Source: Nocardia panacis (GTDB taxonomy: Bacteria; Actinomycetota; Actinomycetes; Mycobacteriales; Mycobacteriaceae). Taken from it: a stretch of 64,000 nt of DNA. Position numbers and translations under genes: made by a program. The notes under the pieces were generated by a model. That model was not told the origin of the DNA, ran no database searches, and worked only from the letters and a program-made list of their open reading frames with translations. The stretch lies in NCBI RefSeq assembly GCF_003598715.1, contig NZ_QZFU01000016.1, forward strand, positions 372,001 through 436,000, given 5' to 3'. This document shows, piece by piece, positions 60,964 through 64,000 of this stretch. Position 1 is the first letter of the stretch, and each line of letters begins with the position of its first letter.

Positions 60964-61824
60964 CTAGCGATCGCGCAGCCATTTCTCGATCCGGTCGATG
61001 GTGGTGGCGGGCTGCGCGATCCATCCGTTGTGCCCCAGCGGTTCCGGCTCCCGCCACCAGGTGAGCTCCGCATTCGGCATCTTCGACACCAAATGCTCGG
61101 CCGCGCCCTCGGGAGTCAGGTCGTCGCCGGTCACGGTGATGGCGAGGACGGGCAGTTTCAGCCGGGACACGCGCTCCTCGTAGTCGATATCCGCACCGAG
61201 CGGGACGAAGCGTCCGGTGCGGGCGAGCCGGGCCCAATCCGAGATGAGCACCTTGGACTGTCGTCCGAATCCGGTCTGTCCCAGGCGATCTCCCGGCCAG
61301 AAACCCGCCAGGTTGGCCGTCAGCGAGATGGCGGCGGTGCCGAAGAGCATGCCGGGACCGGACAGTCCCCGGTAGCCGCGATGGTATGGGGTGCCGGAGG
61401 CGATGAGGATCAACCCGCCGAGGCGGCCGCGCACCCGCGCGGCGTAGAGCACGGCGAGCTGTCCGCCCATGCTGTGGCCGAGCAGGTAGGGAGTGCTGTC
61501 CGGGAAGCGGTCGCGCACCACCTCGAAGATGGCCGGAAAGTCGACCGAGACCAGTTCGTGGTAGCCGTAGGTGCTGGTGGCGCTGGGTTTGGGGCGGCTG
61601 TCGCCATTGCCGCGCAACTCGCCGATGGCCACGTCGAAGCCGCGCCGGGCCAGTGCGAGCGCGAAACCCTCGTAGTATCCGGCGGGTACGCCGAGGCCGG
61701 GCGCGATGACCACGGCGGCGCGCGGCGCGTCGGGGGTGACCGGATGGCGGTGCGTGCCCGCGGCCGGGAGCAGCCGCACCGGGACCGAACTTCCGTCCGG
61801 CATCTGGATCGGAACCGTCTCCAT
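60964..61824 (-). CDS. Alpha/beta hydrolase
   Basis: A 286-residue hydrolase. The nucleophile elbow is LLGHSMGGQLAVLY (Ser in GHSMG). The oxyanion part is VVIAPGLGVPAGYY, the acid is probably in VTGDDLTPEG, and the base histidine in EPLGHNGWIAQP. It is of the monoglyceride-lipase or serine-aminopeptidase-like (hydrolase_4) type. It lies 31 bases after a TetR gene on the same strand. The substrate is unknown, perhaps a lipid ester or thioester. Confidence 0.88.
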   Translation of the reverse strand: METVPIQMPDGSSVPVRLLPAAGTHRHPVTPDAPRAAVVIAPGLGVPAGYYEGFALALARRGFDVAIGELRGNGDSRPKPSATSTYGYHELVSVDFPAIFEVVRDRFPDSTPYLLGHSMGGQLAVLYAARVRGRLGGLILIASGTPYHRGYRGLSGPGMLFGTAAISLTANLAGFWPGDRLGQTGFGRQSKVLISDWARLARTGRFVPLGADIDYEERVSRLKLPVLAITVTGDDLTPEGAAEHLVSKMPNAELTWWREPEPLGHNGWIAQPATTIDRIEKWLRDR

Positions 61825-61836
61825 GCCGCGAACGCT

Positions 61837-61857
61837 ACTACGGCCATGCGCGGGTTT
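61837..61857 (+). repeat. Repeat family A, partial copy
   Basis: ACGGCCATGCGCGGGTTTAA, shared with the family A core, lies in the gap between the hydrolase start and the end of the TetR gene and supplies part of the TetR stop codon. Confidence 0.5.
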
Positions 61858-62488
61858 AAGCTCCGACGGCTCCGACGATGACACGACTGAGCACCCGGAT
61901 GACATCGTCGAGTGGTGCGCGCGGACTCGCGCCGCTCCACGAGTCGACGACGTAGTTGACCGCGCCGATCACCGCGAGCACCCGCATCTCGTAGTCGCCG
62001 GGCGGGATCTCGCCGTGCATGGCGGCGTTCTTGGCCGCGCCCGCGAGCAGTTTGCCCCACACCCGGCGCAGCTCGAGCCGGAACTTCTCGATCTTCGGCC
62101 CCGCGCCGACCACCTCGACCAGCGCGACGCGGGCCTTGCGCGGATCCGTGCCGATCGCCTCGATGTAGGCGCGCACCGCGGTATCAATGGTGTCGACGGC
62201 GCTCGCATCGGATTTAGCCTCCAGGGCTGCCGCGACCGCCTCGCGCGACTCCCTGTCGATGCGCTCGTAGATCTCGAGCAGCAGCGATTCGCGGCCGTTG
62301 AACTCCTCGTAGAACTGACGCGAGGAGAGTCCGGCGTCCTTACAGATCGCGCCGACCGAACTGGTGGTGTAACCGTCGCGCGCGAAGACCGTCAGGCCGG
62401 ATTCCAGAAATCGCGCGCGTCGTTCCCGTTGCCGGTCCGCCACGGGCAACCCGGCATACATTCGTCGCGTATTCGCATCCTGTGACAT
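61856..62488 (-). CDS. TetR-family transcriptional regulator
   Basis: A 210-residue regulator with helix-turn-helix SSVGAICKDAGLSSRQFYEEF. The ligand-binding half has RVALVEVVGAGPKIEKFRLE, similar to the TetR protein at 25069. It likely controls the downstream alpha/beta hydrolase with which it is co-transcribed. The ATG at 62488 (MSQDANTRRMYAGLPVADRQ) is preferred to an earlier ATG at 62641 because the intervening region is AT-rich and promoter-like. Confidence 0.87.
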   Translation of the reverse strand: MSQDANTRRMYAGLPVADRQRERRARFLESGLTVFARDGYTTSSVGAICKDAGLSSRQFYEEFNGRESLLLEIYERIDRESREAVAAALEAKSDASAVDTIDTAVRAYIEAIGTDPRKARVALVEVVGAGPKIEKFRLELRRVWGKLLAGAAKNAAMHGEIPPGDYEMRVLAVIGAVNYVVDSWSGASPRAPLDDVIRVLSRVIVGAVGA

Positions 62489-62780
62489 TGGGGCAGACAA
62501 TACCCAAGCCGATCCCCGCCTCGACATGGATCCGGGTGTTCGCTTCAACCATTGTGAACTCTCTAGTTTGCCGAAAGTTGGCCGCCCAGTGGTCGACTCG
62601 CCATTTATCGGCCTTCGACCCCGCGCACCCCACGTCACCACGGGTTTGCCATAAATATGGATCGTGACCGATCGATCGGTATCGGATAATTTAGAGGAAT
62701 ATTCTAGAATTATTTAGGCCCGCCGGAACGGCAAACTAATACCACGGTCCGGATTTGTCGGCCGACGCAATTCGAGAGAA
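62489..62780. promoter_or_regulatory. AT-rich intergenic region with palindromes
   Basis: 292 bases upstream of the TetR gene. 62640-62720 is notably AT-rich for this genome. ACCGATCGATCGGT (62667-62680) is a perfect 14-bp palindrome and ATTCTAGAAT (62701-62710) a perfect 10-bp one. They are possible operators for the TetR gene, though about 180 bases from its start. Confidence 0.45.
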
Positions 62781-62981
62781 TCAGTCGCGCCGGAAACGAC
62801 GCACGATCGTCGACCAGCCGACGATATCGATCACCAGCGCCACGAAGCCGATGACCACCAGAATGACGAAGGCCGCCCCCGCCCAGTGGATGTCGAAGGC
62901 GGCCACCACCGCGGCGGGCGCGGCGAGCCCGAAGGCCACGCGCCAGGTGAGCTTGGCTGGGTAATCAACCGCCACCACCAC
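62781..62981 (-). CDS. Small two-helix membrane protein
   Basis: A 66-residue protein with two membrane helices (VAFGLAAPAAVVAAFDIHW and AAFVILVVIGFVALVIDIVG) and a basic end RRFRRD. The GTG at 62981 follows GGAGGAGG, an excellent site; two more GTG codons follow. The frame extends upstream but reads across the end of the CMD gene. Mycobacteria have small membrane proteins near lpdC and CMD genes, which it may resemble. Function unknown. Confidence 0.75.
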   Translation of the reverse strand: MVVAVDYPAKLTWRVAFGLAAPAAVVAAFDIHWAGAAFVILVVIGFVALVIDIVGWSTIVRRFRRD

Positions 62982-63025
62982 AGCTTCCTCCTCCGCCGCC
63001 GCCTCCGCCACCCCCGCGGCTCGAA

Positions 63026-63619
63026 TCAGCCGGTGACCTCGGGTTCGCCCAGGCTGAGCATCATCCGGTTGGCCCAGGAGAAGGAGGCGGTGGACAGCAC
63101 CAGATCGTGAATCTCGGTATCGCTCAGGCCCAGGGCGCGCAATCGATCCAGGTGCGCGGGTTGGGCTCGGGGTGGTTGCGCGGTGAGTGCGGTGACGAAA
63201 TCGATGATCGCGTCCCAACGTTCATCGATGCGCACGTCGGTTCCGGTATCCAGGAGGCGTTGGACGTCCTCGGTGCGCTTGGCCAACTGGGCGGTGAAGC
63301 GGGAGTGCACCGAGGCGCAGTACACGCAGCCATTGTGTCGGGAGGTGACCGTGGCGGCCAATTCCCGTTCGGCCCTGGACAATCCGTCTCGACCGTAGAA
63401 GATCTCCCGATCATTGGCACTGCGCTCGGCGAGCACTTCGGGGTTGCGGGCCAGCAGACGGAAGTATGGACTCTCCCCGCGTTGCCCTTCCAGCAGGGGA
63501 CGCTGCGCGGCATCGGCGTCGGCCAGGCGAATGGGTTCCACCCAGGGCACCCAGTCCAGCTCGTCCAGGGTGAATCCCGTTGGCCGCCTGTCCGGTTCGA
63601 CCTCGCGCACCTCGCTCAT
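63026..63619 (-). CDS. AhpD-like CMD-family protein
   Basis: A 197-residue peroxidase-related protein of the CMD family. The active-site motif NGCVYCASVH holds Cys98, Cys101 and His105, the CxxC-H set of alkylhydroperoxidases. An N-terminal extension of about 60 residues (WVPWVEPIRLADA) is typical of the CMD/Avi_7170-like group. Its ATG overlaps the stop of the upstream gene (ATGA), also a CMD protein, so the two are translationally coupled and probably act together in peroxide defence. Confidence 0.9.
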   Translation of the reverse strand: MSEVREVEPDRRPTGFTLDELDWVPWVEPIRLADADAAQRPLLEGQRGESPYFRLLARNPEVLAERSANDREIFYGRDGLSRAERELAATVTSRHNGCVYCASVHSRFTAQLAKRTEDVQRLLDTGTDVRIDERWDAIIDFVTALTAQPPRAQPAHLDRLRALGLSDTEIHDLVLSTASFSWANRMMLSLGEPEVTG

Positions 63620-64000
63620 GCGGCACCTCCGAGCAGTGTGAGGCCGGCGAGCAGCCGAACCTGGTAGTTGACGTAGCCGACGAGTTGGGTGAGCGTCACG
63701 ATGTCGTGTTCGCTCAGACCTGCGGCGGCGAGGGCGGCGATATGGGCGCGGGTGCTGGTCGCGGGTGCGGTGGTGAGGCGTTCGGCGTGGTCCAGTGCCG
63801 CATCGAGCGTCGCATCCGAATCTCGCTCCGCACCTGCTATTTCCGAATAGTGTCGGGCGAGCTCCGGCGCACCCGCGAGGGTCGCGACGCGGGCCGCGAT
63901 GACGGCCGAGCGCTCCCGGCCGAAGGCCACCTCGCCCTCGAACAGCGCCTCGTATACGCCCTGCGTATGCGCGACCACGGTGGGTCGCGACTGCCGGATC
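63616..64000 (-). CDS. CMD-domain protein, partial (cut by window edge)
   Basis: At least 120 residues of a CMD-domain protein, with VAFGRERSAVIAARVATLAG and HIAALAAAGLSEHDIVTLTQLVGYVNYQ. The frame is open to the window edge and upstream residues (SRPTVVAHTQGVYEALF) read as part of the protein, so the true start lies outside. No CxxC is visible in this part. Coupled by ATGA to the AhpD-like gene downstream. This pairing of a cysteine-less and a CxxC domain resembles known split CMD pairs. Confidence 0.8.
   Translation of the reverse strand, partial: IRQSRPTVVAHTQGVYEALFEGEVAFGRERSAVIAARVATLAGAPELARHYSEIAGAERDSDATLDAALDHAERLTTAPATSTRAHIAALAAAGLSEHDIVTLTQLVGYVNYQVRLLAGLTLLGGAA

Overview
The window is high-GC actinobacterial chromosome, most likely from Nocardia or a close relative. 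The evidence is type VII (ESX) accessory genes of the PE/PPE-like, EspG, WXG100 and DUF3558 kinds, a PapA-type acyltransferase, a FadE5-like acyl-CoA dehydrogenase, RamB with isocitrate lyase, and gene pairs also seen in Mycobacterium (DsbA-VKOR; DUF3349, small membrane protein and Pit phosphate permease; aceA-fadB2). No rRNA, tRNA, CRISPR array or prophage was seen. The genus is inferred from gene content, not measured.

Layout. 1-588: 3' end of a saccharopine-dehydrogenase-like gene. 662-3347: a GntR regulator, then a three-gene ESX module (PE-like, PPE-like, EspG) coupled by GTGA overlaps. 3435-9502: PPK2 kinase, DsbA-VKOR oxidative folding pair, exported serine protease, zinc alcohol dehydrogenase and a PapA-like acyltransferase divergent from a TetR regulator. 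10252-15245: a MetE homologue lacking three of its four zinc ligands, then fadB2 and aceA. 15774-21781: an RNase-H-like orphan, a MocA/XdhC pair and an NMT1-type ABC transporter with an extra coupled 50-codon ORF. 21886-24123: a triple 78-bp repeat, pnuC and two coiled-coil paralogues.

24166-34110 looks like a complete amino-sugar catabolic cluster: DeoR and TetR regulators, ABC importer without its ATPase, SIS isomerase/deaminase, ROK kinase, NagA/AgaA deacetylase, PfkB kinase and class II aldolase. The set fits N-acetylgalactosamine to tagatose-1,6-bisphosphate to triose phosphates. 34118-36220 is DUF3349 x2, a membrane protein and Pit permease. 36321-44619 holds LigB, RamB, a DUF4254 locus, an MFS/TetR pair and FadE5. 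44992-49911 holds a broken urtA, a membrane-anchored protein, a CMD protein, an NmrA/HxlR pair and an acyltransferase-like membrane protein, with copies of a second intergenic repeat. 49965-51365 is dihydrolipoyl dehydrogenase.

51432-58630 is the most unusual part. It has a second ESX module (DUF3558 lipoprotein, PE-like, PPE-like, EspG) next to a coupled operon of two WXG100 proteins and a 499-residue protein whose C-terminus reads as a mono-ADP-ribosyltransferase (R, TSSS and ExE motifs). Two small acidic paralogues and the frameshifted remains of a third follow it. I read this as a type VII-secreted toxin locus with candidate immunity or accessory genes. 58912-64000 holds an S9 peptidase, a TetR/hydrolase pair, a small membrane protein and two CMD proteins, the last cut by the window edge.
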